From assembly GCA_900708905.1 (NCBI GenBank), contig CAADRB010000008.1, positions 2,663,970 to 2,727,969 of the forward strand: a stretch of 64,000 nt of DNA. The letters run 5' to 3'. This stretch comes from Hymenolepis diminuta. Lineage: Eukaryota; Platyhelminthes; Cestoda; Cyclophyllidea; Hymenolepididae. Every line of letters begins with the position of its first letter. The first letter of the stretch is position 1. A model generated the notes under the pieces. It saw only the letters and a program-made list of their open reading frames with translations, searched no databases and was not told where the DNA came from. Of this stretch, positions 25,201 through 37,832 are shown in pieces. The translations under genes were made by a program, and so were the position numbers.

Positions 25201-28200
25201 ATAATTTTAATTTTATTCTACTATAATTTATAGTATTACTTTAATGTGTTGAGGAAATGAGAGCTAATTTTCTAATAGAATAGAAATTAAATGCTTTATA
25301 ATATATGCAACAAAAGGGTATTTTTATATTCGGTGATACTGATAAATGTTACATTATCCCATGATTTGGAAATAATTATGGTAGAATAATGATGATTAAT
25401 TAATTAGTAAATTATTCAGCTTTCTTTTTCATAATTACGGCAATTTCTCATTCTCAAATATTTTTGTGACTATTGTGAGCGCTTTTCACAAAAACGAAAA
25501 GGTAATTAATCTTCAAATTAATAAGATAATCACTGATGGTAGTAAATATTTGATGTCATATTTGGTCGGACGATGGAATCTATTACTCAGTTCTAAAAGA
25601 TAAATTAAAATATTTGTTTGAAATAGCAAATTAAGAGATAAAATGGGTTAATTGTAATTCATTTATCTAGAAATGAAAACGAAATAACTACCAATCCTAT
25701 TAATAGTACGAAGAGGTGGACATTGATTCTAATCCTAAGCAATAAATAATCAGATTGCATATAAATATATGTATACCTATTTTCAGCTGTCAATTAATCT
25801 AATTAAAATACTTGAGGAACTTGCACTTTTGGTAAAAAATAGAGTATTCACTTCGAAGGGCTACATTTAATTAGAAATGCTTTTTAGCTTATTTCAGCAC
25901 GGGTTTATTAGATTCAACCTTCATAGTGAACAAGTTAGTTGATTTAATGAATCATTATCATAAATTAATAAATTTATTTCTCTTTAACATTAATTAAAAT
26001 TTGAACGTATTTGTTTCATTTTGCACGCATCAGATTGGTTACTCAATTTTTGCAAGGTATTTAAATGGCTTAAATCCATCTTTCTATTTGTGTAAGTTCT
26101 TTCTTTCCCAAGGCAACGTTTCATTGTAGAGAAGGAAATGACCACAATAGTAAAGCAGTCTAGTATGTGTTAGAGGAAGCTGATTGATTAAAAGTAGAAA
26201 ATACAATAACGGTATCAAAATGATTAACAAATGTTTATCTTTGCATTCTCTTGCGTAGTCCACCGTATTGTGTTTTAATGTTTCAACATTCAAACGTAGG
26301 GATTATTCCCCCGTTTTCCGGGTGAATTCATGTTCATGGTGTTTAAAGCTTATTGACCAGTAAAATAATTTAAATTCCCACTGCTCCTCTAACAGCCAAG
26401 ATACCAGCAGATGTAAATGGTTAAAATAATTTAACACAGTAAAATTCACTCAAAATTAACTCAGTTGATTGAATTTTTAAAAGATTTTTTCAAGCATATT
26501 AATTTAAAGGGAAGCTTTACCTATTCCTTAAAATCAGGCTTGCAACCTGTTGGAAATGAAACATATGAACATCGTGAATTCGTGTTTAAAAAATTTTTCT
26601 TCTATATTTGCAGCAAACTTTCATTGTCAAAGGAACTACAAATAATCAGTTTTGTTGGCGACTGGTAAGCTTCCGAAGTACATTTGGCTACATTTGGCCT
26701 AAACCAAAGGAGAGAAGGACAGGAGAGCAGTCACTCCATGATGACAAATTTTTCAATCTCAGCTGGCGCTATCCAGAAAAAATTTTTCTGCTACAACTTC
26801 ACTATTTCCGAAGGACGTAGACTGAAATTGTCCAGACCGAACTTGCTAATAGCAAATGGAATTTGTATCGATGGCAATTATTGATTTGATCATACAGGAG
26901 ATCTTAGCATCACAAGATTTTGAGCTGTAGAACGAACAGAGTAATGAAAAGTATTACTTTAACTATTGAATTTTATTTTTACAAGTATATCGATCGGTGG
27001 GAATGACATTGGAGCATTTTTCTTCATCAATTTACGAGTTTTACAATCGGTCTGATTTTGCTCGTTTTAAAGAAAATTAATCCCCTTCAAACATTTATGT
27101 TCACTTAAGAAATAAATTTTGAAGCGAAAAACTTTTTACGAAAAGGATGGTCAATTTTCCCTCCTTTAATGCAAAGAGAAAATTATCTTACGTAAAACTA
27201 ATGCTTGTCATTGGTTTTATAAAAACTCTAAAGCAATTTAATTAACTATTCGATATTAAGAATGTCATTTTAATCCAGCAATAAATGAACGGATCATTAT
27301 CATTAATAGAATTTAAGTCGTAAATTTTCGGTAGAAGGATATTTCATTTAAGCTATCTGCACAACAGTAGTCTAGTTATCATTATGTAATAATTATGGCA
27401 AATGGAAATTATAACTATAAAATTTTCAGACATTATTTTCAGTCAGTCAAAAGTCAATGGCACCACTTTGACTGAGAGTTAAACTGATAGGTCGCAGCAC
27501 TGTTTCGCTTAACTAATCTGCTGCTGATCCGCCGACTTTAATGAGCGCATAGGAAGTAGAGATAGTCTTAAGTTCAATTGTAAGACTAAATATCTATCAG
27601 TACCCATCGGATTACAGGTGTCTTCACTGCGATTGGTATTTGCGCTCCCAAATATTCATGCCCATTTTCGAGGTCTCCTGAACTTGGACCTAGACGGGCT
27701 GCCAGAATTGATTTAGCGCTGGTTAAGAGACAAAAGTTAATGCAAGGTTTTCATATTATTCATACATTATAATAGCTAACGATAACGGCTTCAGTATTAC
27801 GTATGGGTTACAATAAAGATTTATCTCTCGAAATTTCCCTTAAAAGGATTGGACCTAATTGAATCAACAACTACAGAGAGGAAAGATAGTAATATCTGTT
27901 TAATTTCCCTGATTGCTTTTAACTTAGGTTGAAAGATTGAAAGATATTTGTTACTATTTAATTCCATAAAAATAAAGAAACTTATTTTCAGAAAGTTGAC
28001 AAGTGACGGTGAGGTGCAATATATTAGCATCACTAGTTTCAAGAATCTAGTCATTACGAAATCTAAAAATAACCTTCAAAGTATTTTAATGGGACAGTCT
28101 TCTAACACATCCTGTTCGTGTTATTTGTTACATAAGCCAAGAAAACTTCCGGTTTTTCCTTATAATTTATTAGCATTTTAAAAGAGAAACTTAATTAATA

Positions 28201-28559
28201 GATGAATTATTAAGTTTCAAATGGGGTCTGCGCTGAAGGATAACTCTCTATGCATCTCCAGAATTACTTTTTATTCGCATTCCCTAATGACAATATTTCG
28301 GTTTTTCGCCCACGAAGTTGGAGTGACGTCTTTTATGTCCCTATAACACATAATCCCAATCTGCCATGTCTAAGCGCGCCCGTTGATTTTCTCCCTACAA
28401 TAACAGCCTCGTTTTACCTAAATAGCACATCTACGCTCATGTTCTCACGAGTCCTAACCCAGGTGACTCATTAACCTATCTTTGTTTTCCACTCAATAAT
28501 AATGCATGCATGTCAGGTAACCGGCTCCTATGCTTCCTGCTCATCCACTCTCTTCCTCA
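22276..28559. other. gene-poor region
   Basis: Mostly AT-rich DNA with no family recognised. Two places stand out weakly. The open frame 23212-23436 (74 residues, ending in a basic stretch) is less AT-rich than its surroundings. A 51-base segment, 26614-26664, has good splice borders on both sides. Neither is supported enough to call a gene. Confidence 0.45.
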
Positions 28560-28775
28560 GCACGCTCCCCTTCCTATCTCTCTCTCACTCGTTTCAATCC
28601 CCATTGTGATTTCCTTGAATACGTTTTGGTCTAATCAACTCTTGGTGTTCTGTCTCACGATTGTTGTTAGCTCTTACTCAAACGGCTACGAATTGTAATT
28701 TGTTAGCTGTAAACCGCTAGTTGTTATCCTAACTCCAGTAACTCTTTTTCACTCCCAATTGGCTGAAGATTTAAA
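28560..28775 (+). repeat. unnamed interspersed repeat, copy 1 of family B
   Basis: It aligns with 37640-37832: the order CT-rich stretch, TTTTGGTC, AACCG..TAGTTGTT and TCACTCCCAA.TGGC is kept in both. The two copies are strongly diverged and no ends or coding content are visible. Confidence 0.4.
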
Positions 28776-31523
28776 AATACTTGCATTGGAATTTCGTATT
28801 ATTTTTACCATAGTAACACTAAAAACCTTCTGCAAATTGTAATCATGAAATTGCCTCCGAACACGCGAATCAACAAAATATTTCAGAAATGAATGAAGCA
28901 GGAAGTCAAAAAGGTGGAGATAATTATGTTTCGACGTCACGAGTCTTACTTTAATTGAATTCTGAAGGGATTTAGATATTCGCTTTCCCACAAGTAATGC
29001 AATTCATATAAGATCTGAATTTTCATCGTCATAAGCTCCTACTTGGATTTCTGAGTGTGGTTATGTCTGCAATATTTAGAACTTATTAATCGGTTGACTT
29101 ATTGAATGATTAATAGAGCCACTTACGTTAACGAGATTATCGAAGGCATTTCAAACTTATCAGAGGCATTAGAAGTAACAATCGAATTCAATTCGTCGCC
29201 CTAATTTAACAATAATGCACATATGACCTATACCAATGTTACATTTTTCGCTGCAATTGTTATGCGAAAAGAGAACATTATATTACAATTAATTTGTTTA
29301 AATCACACTGCTCGTCTTATTATAGTCACATGTTTTTTTGCAAGTAGTAGAAGGCATGGCAGCTATCTATTTGATTTTCTCTGTAGATACAATAATAGCT
29401 ACCTTCAATGAAAAGCTCTCATTTATTACTTAACTATGATATTCAAATCAGTTCTTTCCGATCGCGCTTTGCAGTGACAGTAACTCTTGGAGTACATGCA
29501 TCGAATTCTGAAAGACTAAAACTCTTTTCAAGTTCGTTAAGCGAAGTATCCACAATGATTAATTAATCTGGGTAAAGGAAGATTATTCATGATGAGGATC
29601 GATTTCATGACCTCTGATTTGGCAGGCGTCGCCAGACGCAACAAAATAGTAGAGATTATTAGTCACATCTCATAAATATACAACCTTTACTGGCGACCAG
29701 CATTATGCAACTCTATTATTAAATGTGATCTTTCTGTCAATATGTGGATCTGAGTGAATAATCCGTCTTTATTGGCATTTTTAAGAAGATCAACATCGAG
29801 CTAAAGATTTACGGTAGATCATAATGTTCTTTTGCTTGATTATTTCTTTATTATTCATTTTATTTCCTAAATTTTTGAGGCGCAGACCCCTTTTTTATGC
29901 TTTATATGTGAGATTCTTAAAAGTACAGAATTATTGCATGCAGTTTATTGCATTTCTTTCTATTTTTAATAAGCATTCTACTATAATTCCATTTATGCTC
30001 CCACCTAAATGGTACAAAGAAATTTGATACGCATACAAGAAATTATAGATCTGTGCACAATGGAAACTGAATAGATTCATTTATTATAATTACTATTTCA
30101 ACCGGTAAAAGTAAAAGAGCATGTTTGTGCAAATTTTTTAGACTGTTAAATTTTGTACTAATTATGCCGTTCTACCAGGTTCGAAATTTATTTGCCACTC
30201 AGAAAAGAAATTTGTTTTACCAGTTGATTTTCATATTTGTTTGTATTTTCATAATTTTGGGTTCTACAAACCAGTTCATATTCATCTAATAACAGAAGAA
30301 AGTATCTGCCGGAATTTATTAAAAGGTTGGTTTACAATCGCTTTTATAGTTAAACAGTTGTTAGTTGGTACATATCATAATTCTCAATTTAAGGGTTAAG
30401 GGGTAAATTTAATGGTTGATTTAAGATCAGATATCCATCCGAAGATCAGTTCATCTCATGCACTTCTTTTTAGATTAATTAATCTTCGGTGATGTTTTAA
30501 TGGAATTCATCCCCGACTCATCGGCGCTTTAAAATCTATTGGTATCTATTGAAACTGACTCAGCCAGAGTAAATGGACCTTGAAAATAGTTATTTTTAGT
30601 TAATTTTGTGAATAATATTATAGTATTGCAAATGACAAAATCATATTTAAACAACCTAGGCCGGAGGTCTAGGTGAACGTTAAACGGGTCAAATAGTAAA
30701 AGTACATACCAAATTGCTTTAACATGTTGATCTTTTCGAACTACTCAGGTGAACAAAATCATAAACATTTCAGGAAGTCAAAATTAAAAAAATGGGCAAG
30801 TTGATACCTTGTAAATAAAATTCATAAACTGGTCAGATATTGCAATTTCATTGGTCTTAGATACAAGAATGAGAGCTTTCCTATCAGAAGAACTCAAAAA
30901 CACTTCTTTTTTCTCAAGATGGGTGTTCGAAAGCATTCATTTTCAAAGGGCTCAGTGATCTATATGTACGTCTGTCCCCATCATTGCACATCTGGTGATG
31001 TTACTAGCTAACTGAGGAGTGGTAGAATGCGAGTTTCTCAAAGGGGTGACCTCAGGGCACCTTTCTTTGTCAATAAATTACTTGAAATAGGTTTAGGAAT
31101 TACCTTACTCATGCGATTGCAAAATTTTTAAACCAACATTACAAAATTTAACAACAGATTATTTAGTTGGCTATGGTATTTTGATCTATACACACCATAC
31201 CATTCTTTCAACATTCAAAGGATGCTCAAATCTGCAGCTCTGATCAGTTCACGCTACGCAGAATGGGTGGTCCTGAAATGCGCCGAAATCAAATTCTACG
31301 TCGTCAACATCTTCGCATAATTATTTTAAGGAGGTCTTCTGGGTAAAAGTTGAGGAATAAATAGGCTAGAAGACAGAGCGGAATATTTTTGATGTCCTGA
31401 ACAGAAAGCATAAAATATAAAATTCGTTTCTCAATCATTATAATCATAATATATACGTTTATTTATAATGTTAATATGTATTATACCAATTCGACAAACT
31501 GATGCTTTGGTATGGTTGTAGAG
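28776..31523. other. gene-poor region
   Basis: AT-rich DNA with one probable SINE fragment near 29588. The 62-codon open stretch 31132-31320, whose last part is richer in GC than its surroundings, has no recognised homology. Confidence 0.45.
29588..29640 (-). repeat. probable SINE head fragment
   Basis: Plus-strand GATCGATTTCATGACCTC followed by TGATTTGGCAGGCGTCGCC resembles the B-box to A-box part of the SINE read in reverse. The match is partial. Confidence 0.35.
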
Positions 31524-31745
31524 AAATAATTCAGGGAAAGGATTATGAAATTTAGTCCATGAGATCCGGGATTTTTACTTCTTTTCTCAGCTTGGAAGAA
31601 TATATACTGTTGGTTTTTCTAAGATATTTTGAAGAGACTCCCATTAATACTGAAGTTTTGTAGATGACATTCCCATATATGACGTTTCAGCCATTCTTAT
31701 CTTTTATAAGAATTAAAGTAATTAAAATTTGGATTCTGGAAGTCC
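31524..31745 (+). repeat. unnamed interspersed repeat, copy 1 of family A
   Basis: It aligns over more than 200 bases with 50135-50375. Shared blocks include GTCCRTGRGATCCGGGATTT, TTTTGAAGAG, ATGACATTC.C.TATRTGA and GTTTCARCCAT. This copy has more stop codons. No termini were recognised. Confidence 0.6.
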
Positions 31746-34700
31746 TTATTGACCATTGCGCCTGAGGAACAGTGGTCCTATTGATAGTGAAGGGGCATTG
31801 TTTTCTTTCCCGCGAACATTCGCGTACAGTTGGCAGCTTCGTGCCTCATTTTTTTGTTCGAATTTTCTTAAGGTGAGGAATTGTAATTGGTGGCTGCTTT
31901 AACCTAGACGGCTCAGTCAAACCATAGAATTATTTAGCGTTATGCTCTATTTGCCTTAGACATGACTTTGCGAAAGCTTTCTTTCTAGTTCTACTTGGTA
32001 TCTAATAACTCAAAAGAAATTATACAGCAGGAGATTTTTTATAGCAGTCCAAAGGAAAAATTTTCTTTGTCGAAGCTTGGCCGCGGCATTTCCAGAAGAA
32101 TCCATTGAACAAACTCTTCACATATCAGGTCGCCATGGAAGTGTAATCCTTAGATCACTCTTCTTCGCGATGTTAAGGAGAGTTTTAGATCTGTTGTTCC
32201 CTGACCTAATAAAGCCTATATGAAGGTCCCGTTGAATATTTTATTGACTTAGAATAATAATTGTGGACATTTTAAAATAGGTAGGATCATCACAAATCGC
32301 ACTATGGCTCTAGAGATGCTGCCGCCAGCCCATCTACATTAATTTGCTACTCTAGGTATTAGAAGAAGTTTACTGTTACTGCTGTTTCCAACAGATACCC
32401 ATTCTACTTCACCGCTTCGTGTAATGTGCTTCCACATAGCTTTATCTGTTTATTACACTTACCCAGAACCCTCATGAGTTTATCCAACTGCTTTTAAGAA
32501 GTAATACATCTAATTTCCACAGGTTATCGGTGTACTCTATACGTCCAATGGTATAAACCTCTTTGGTAGCCGATTTTATTATTTTTAATTTATCCTCTTC
32601 TATAATTGGTCAGAGGGTGTTATAACTTAATCCCGCAGAGCAACCAATCTAGAAAACTCGGTAATATAGCAGCTTAACAAAAAATCCACTAACCCACGGT
32701 GGAACACAAGATGCGTTATGGTAAACACGCGTGTACTGAAGAGACTTAATCTCCATCGGTATCGGCTTAAACAAATAAGCATAATTACAAAGTGTCTTTT
32801 ATTAATGGGGAATTGAGAAAGAAATTACATCTTTATTTGTAAAGGAAACATTGGAAGATGGGGAAAATAATTTTTATTTTCTTTTCTAGCAGAGGGTTAG
32901 ATTTAAAAGTACATTTCGGTGCTTGTTGATTCACTTCACATTTCAGGTCTTCAGGTTCATTAAACGCTGTATTATTTTTCACGAGGAAAGGGCATCAAAG
33001 GCTCTCCTTAAACTTACGTTAATCAAATTGATAGCGCTTTTATGGAAAGGCCGTAATAACAAAACAACGCCGTGAAAAAATAGTCTACTCGTTCTTTGTC
33101 AAATTTTAATGTCGCCTTTGCCATAATTTTCTAAATTTTTATCATGGGAACCACATTCAAGGTCGAAAGCAAAATATGACAGACAACGAGGAAAATAAGA
33201 TACAGTTCAAATGTTATATTAAAACAAACAGGATATTTACAACCTTAATAACTAATTGTTTGAATTTTTATTGGAATAAGTGGAGCTATATAAATGTGTA
33301 CGCATAAAGTTGCTTGTTTAGTTTTCGACTCATTTAAACAAATAACCTTTTCCGAACTGGGTCTTAGCCGAAAAGTAGGAAAAAAAGAAAGGTAGGTTAC
33401 ATTTCATTGGCTAACTGGGAGAATAGCTCATCTCTGTAGCTTTTGTTGCACAGTGATGAAAGCAGCATTTTTCTAGTACCAGGAAAATATTATGCATTCA
33501 AGTGTCACCGAAAATAGGATTTTAATAATACGGCGGGGACATTTGTGCATCTAATTTCGGTTCTCTAATTTCTGTGTTAAATTTTTTAATTACTATCAGT
33601 AATCGTTAATTATTTTGAAAACACCATGATCAATAATGTTTCACTTGGGAAGGGAACTAAAAACGATAACACATTTATGAAAATTTGTCATTAAATTACA
33701 TATTAAAGATATTATTATCTGTTTAAATACATTATTTAATGCCTTACAGTTTTGTTTTACAAACTTAATCAAGGCTTTTTAAAAAATTCAATTAAAGGAG
33801 TTTCCAGGATTGAATCGCAAAGATTAACATCCAGTATAGATTTATATCCATCAATATCTAAAAATAGACTCCAACACAAAAGGATTCAAAAGACAATAAG
33901 GCATTAATCGAAACTTGAGCTCAAGATGAGTCTTTTAGAAAATTTCGATCTGTAATCTCTTTAAACATCTGCCTTTCTACCTCCCTTTCTTTATATGGAC
34001 TTTAATATACTTTAAAAATTAATTTTCCTTAAATGAGCTCAGAAAAATTAGAGTATAATATTTAACGAAATAGAATATTTACAATGTCATGAGGGAAATT
34101 CATCAAATTATTAATGCAGTGTCCAAGCCAATAAATACCTTGGACACTACATTTTTCAATTACTTATCATCCGCGTTCACACTTGACAATTAATATTACC
34201 AAAGGTCTTGGTCTTTCCTTTGCATGTTGTTATTCAAATGTTGGTGGACAGTAGTTTTCTTAAAGCAAATAACTAACCAGCTTGATTAGTTATAGACGTT
34301 CTTGAATGACACCTAGGAACATGAATGTTGCGTATATCATCTGCATATCTTAACAGATGTGCTCAATTTATTCATGTATTCGTCTGCTGATAAAAGATGA
34401 AAATTAGATTAATATTATGTCGTCTGGACGATGATGAGCATGACTTAAAAGCAGGAAGTCAGGTAAAAGACGACTTCACGGGTTTAATTATGGCTACAAG
34501 TAACATGAGATATTAAACCATATAGGATGACTCAACAGTGTTTGCATAGATATATCTATCGGGATCACTACACACATAGAAAAACATATAAAAATAAATT
34601 GAGGGAACACGTATACAAAGGGAGCCGCAGCGGAATTTTCACGCAATAGAGTATTTCAGGTTAGAACCGGTTGGTTCGTGACACAATAGTTAACGCCTGA

Positions 34701-37639
34701 ATAAAATGCATTGTAAATGTGAATGCATAAACGTTCACTATGTTAAAACATTGTTATTAATCTTCTCTACTACCTTTTGGCTCTAATACAATACACATAA
34801 ATCGATGTGCCATCGATGTAGATCAACCGGTCTACAAGCACGCAATATAATCTCACACAAGTACACGGGAATCAAAAAATATATCTAAACTGTAGGATCT
34901 TATATTAGTTAACTTTGCCCCTTACGATAACATCACCACGTCAATGCTTCCAGAATTTAAAAAACATTTTTCTTGATGTCCTGATTTCATCGACTACTTT
35001 TTGACCCCCGATTCCGTTTCATACCTTTGGACTCTTTCGCTGTTCACTTAAATGGAACGTTTTCCCAAGATCAAAGAAACTGCAATATTAAATCTTGCAG
35101 TTTTTTGTATTGTTGCTGAAAACCAATAATTCTATCCATGATTAAGGTACTGATGATAAGTGATTTAACTATTACGACATGCTCTGTATGCAATGGTTGT
35201 GGATTCCTCTAGACATAAGGATATGAACTGTCCAAACAAGTATCTAAATCTCTTCATTATTAAAAAATAATTGCGGGGTTAAATAAGAAAGGTTTGAAGT
35301 AAGAATAAGATTAATTAAACATCTGCAAATTAATAAGAGAAGAGGTTTGTATTTCTTCTTAGATGAAATAACGGGTTTATTTAATTCTATTTACATAAGT
35401 AGGAGCAATGTTCATTTTATGTTAAAACACTGGTCTAAAATAAACTATTTCTTGGCATGAAAGTGTAGAGTATCACCAAGGCAATAATTCTGGCATTGTA
35501 GTCATAAATTCGAACAAAGGGGTAAAAGAAGAGAAGATCAGTTTACCCATTGGATAATTTATGGCAACGTCGTTCACGAAAAGAGTATCCGTTCGTTGAA
35601 CAATTACTATTATCCTCAATAAAGCAGCGAAATTTTACTAATTTTAGTTGCGTTAAATAGTTTAATTATGTGTGAAGGGGGATGGGGATCGAGAATATTT
35701 GGGAAAAAAGTCAGGATACTTCATTGGTAGGCCACTAATTCCTGTTTATGTGTTCCAAATATCAGATTTGTGACCTTTCTCGGGGTTCCTGAGTGAATTC
35801 ATGGCCACAAAATCCCAAGCTTATGGACCGGTTAATTAATTTGGAAGGTTGGGTATAACTTTTAATGCATTTTTTTGTCGTATCACCTTCGTATCATTCC
35901 ACTTAAATTAGTGACCTAATCAATTCCAATAGGACGGAGCTGATCTGCATAAATTCTCAGTTATTTATGAATGTGCCACGTTTGGTTTAACTTCCTTTAT
36001 TTTCACCAAGAGACCGAAAGCAGGTACGCTGTTTATTGATTCAAACTATAAAGACGAAAATGGTGTCACCGCCCTATCTCTTTAACCGGTCACTCTTGGT
36101 GTGCATTTTTTTGAACTGGTTTTCGAAATACTAGATTAAGGAAATACATGCGAGTGCAATTCTTCACTCTCTAAATGCTATATACCTTGTAATTGCCGTT
36201 CGTTCGAACATCGGATGTTCTCTAATATCTTAACCTATGATAATCGTCAAAGTTAACACAAACTGCACAAAAATACACGGTTTCAAAAAATTTCTGCAAT
36301 TTTAGTTTTCATTCCTTTCTGTAAATATCTCAACTGCATCCTTTATAGGACCTTCTGATCAAACCGATTAAATAACATTGGCATCATGTAGCAAATGGTA
36401 ATTCGTTATGGAAGATCAACCACTATTGCGTTTATTGCTACGTTTCTCAGAATATAGACAACGGAATGAAGGTTGACCATTTAATTGATGTTTTTAAGCC
36501 GATTTCCGTTTTCAGAGAAGTATTTAGCTGACATGCACAGGAGCCGTTTTTATTCCTCTACCCATTTGGACAGTGGATTCGAGCTCTAATTTTCCCGCTA
36601 TTATCTTGACTTTTAAGAAAAGTGTACCGAAATGGTTGACCTACTACAAAAATTAATTAACTGATCAATAAGTTCTGAAAGTCACAAAATGAATTCACTC
36701 AGATAAACCTTTTAAACTTTAAACAATGAAATATTAAAACTTTATTTAAGATGTAAAAAGTGTATAACCCGAATCCAAAGATCAAATGTCCTAAGACTCT
36801 TTTGATGTCCACATTTAATCTTCTGCTTCTATTTTGAGTTCAGATGAAAAATTATAAAATGTTTGCCCTGACGTGATAAATAATAATGAGTAGAAGTATA
36901 GTCCATGACACCGAGTCCAGACTCGCAGAAATGAAAAGGATAATGAGACTGGATGATTGAGGACAATGAATGTAACAGGAGGTGATTAGTCCGACAGTCC
37001 CGTTTTCTTTTACAGAGAAGGGAGTTAGATACCTATTGTGATGTTTGGACATCTGGACAAGGCTAACTTTTGGTCTGGTCACCTTCCGTGATGTTTGTTT
37101 TTGTTCCTCATCCTTGTAAATTACCATAATATACTAATATTTGATGTTGTTAAAGCATGTTCTCTCCCCAATCTCTATGTCTTTTGCACGTAGTTAGCAC
37201 TTATTTGATTAAATTTTAATACAAGTAAGAGCCGTATTGATTTGGAAATGGAAACGCAATGTTCTGAAAGGGTCAATTTATTCGGATTGATCCGAATATT
37301 CTACCTTGAAGGATGACCCACTACGCGTTTCACAAATTTCTGTCTAAGTCATCACTAATTTCTGAATCCTAATTTATCTCGTTTTCACAATGAAGCTTAT
37401 ATCTGCGATGACCTCAACTTCCCGTGTAGAACTAGAGTGTTCCCAAGTTGTTTATTTTAGCGGGATAAGCTAAGTGGACCTCGAAGGAAAATTTCTTAAT
37501 CCTGCGGCGATCTCAATTCCCTATGGCTATGTCCGAAAGCATTTCCATCTGTTTATTCTACTTCTAGCCTTTTATCTTGAAATCATATAAAACCCCTTTT
37601 ATATTAATGCAGTGGAACCAAGCAGTTATTGGCTGCTAC
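31746..37639. other. gene-poor region
   Basis: AT-rich DNA. An unusually long open stretch without an early ATG runs from 31966 to the stop at 32221-32223 on the plus strand, and part of its opposite strand is also open. No family was recognised. The minus-strand frame 36852-37127 (91 residues) has no recognisable motif. Confidence 0.45.
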
Positions 37640-37832
37640 GCCTCTTCTTCTCTTCCTCCCCTCCATTACTCACCATCTTACTCTCTCAAATCTTCATCGT
37701 GGTTTACTCAATAAAATTTTGGTCCTCATAACTGTTGTGTTCTACTTTTAGAACCGTTGGTTGTTGTTTTTAACTGTCAGTGGCTACCCCAATAACTTCA
37801 TTTACGCTTCTTATCACTCCCAAGTGGCAAAT
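37640..37832 (+). repeat. unnamed interspersed repeat, copy 2 of family B
   Basis: This is the counterpart of 28560-28775, with the shared blocks TTTTGGTC, AACCG.TGGTTGTTG and TCACTCCCAAGTGGC in the same order. It is diverged and non-coding as far as can be seen. Confidence 0.4.
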
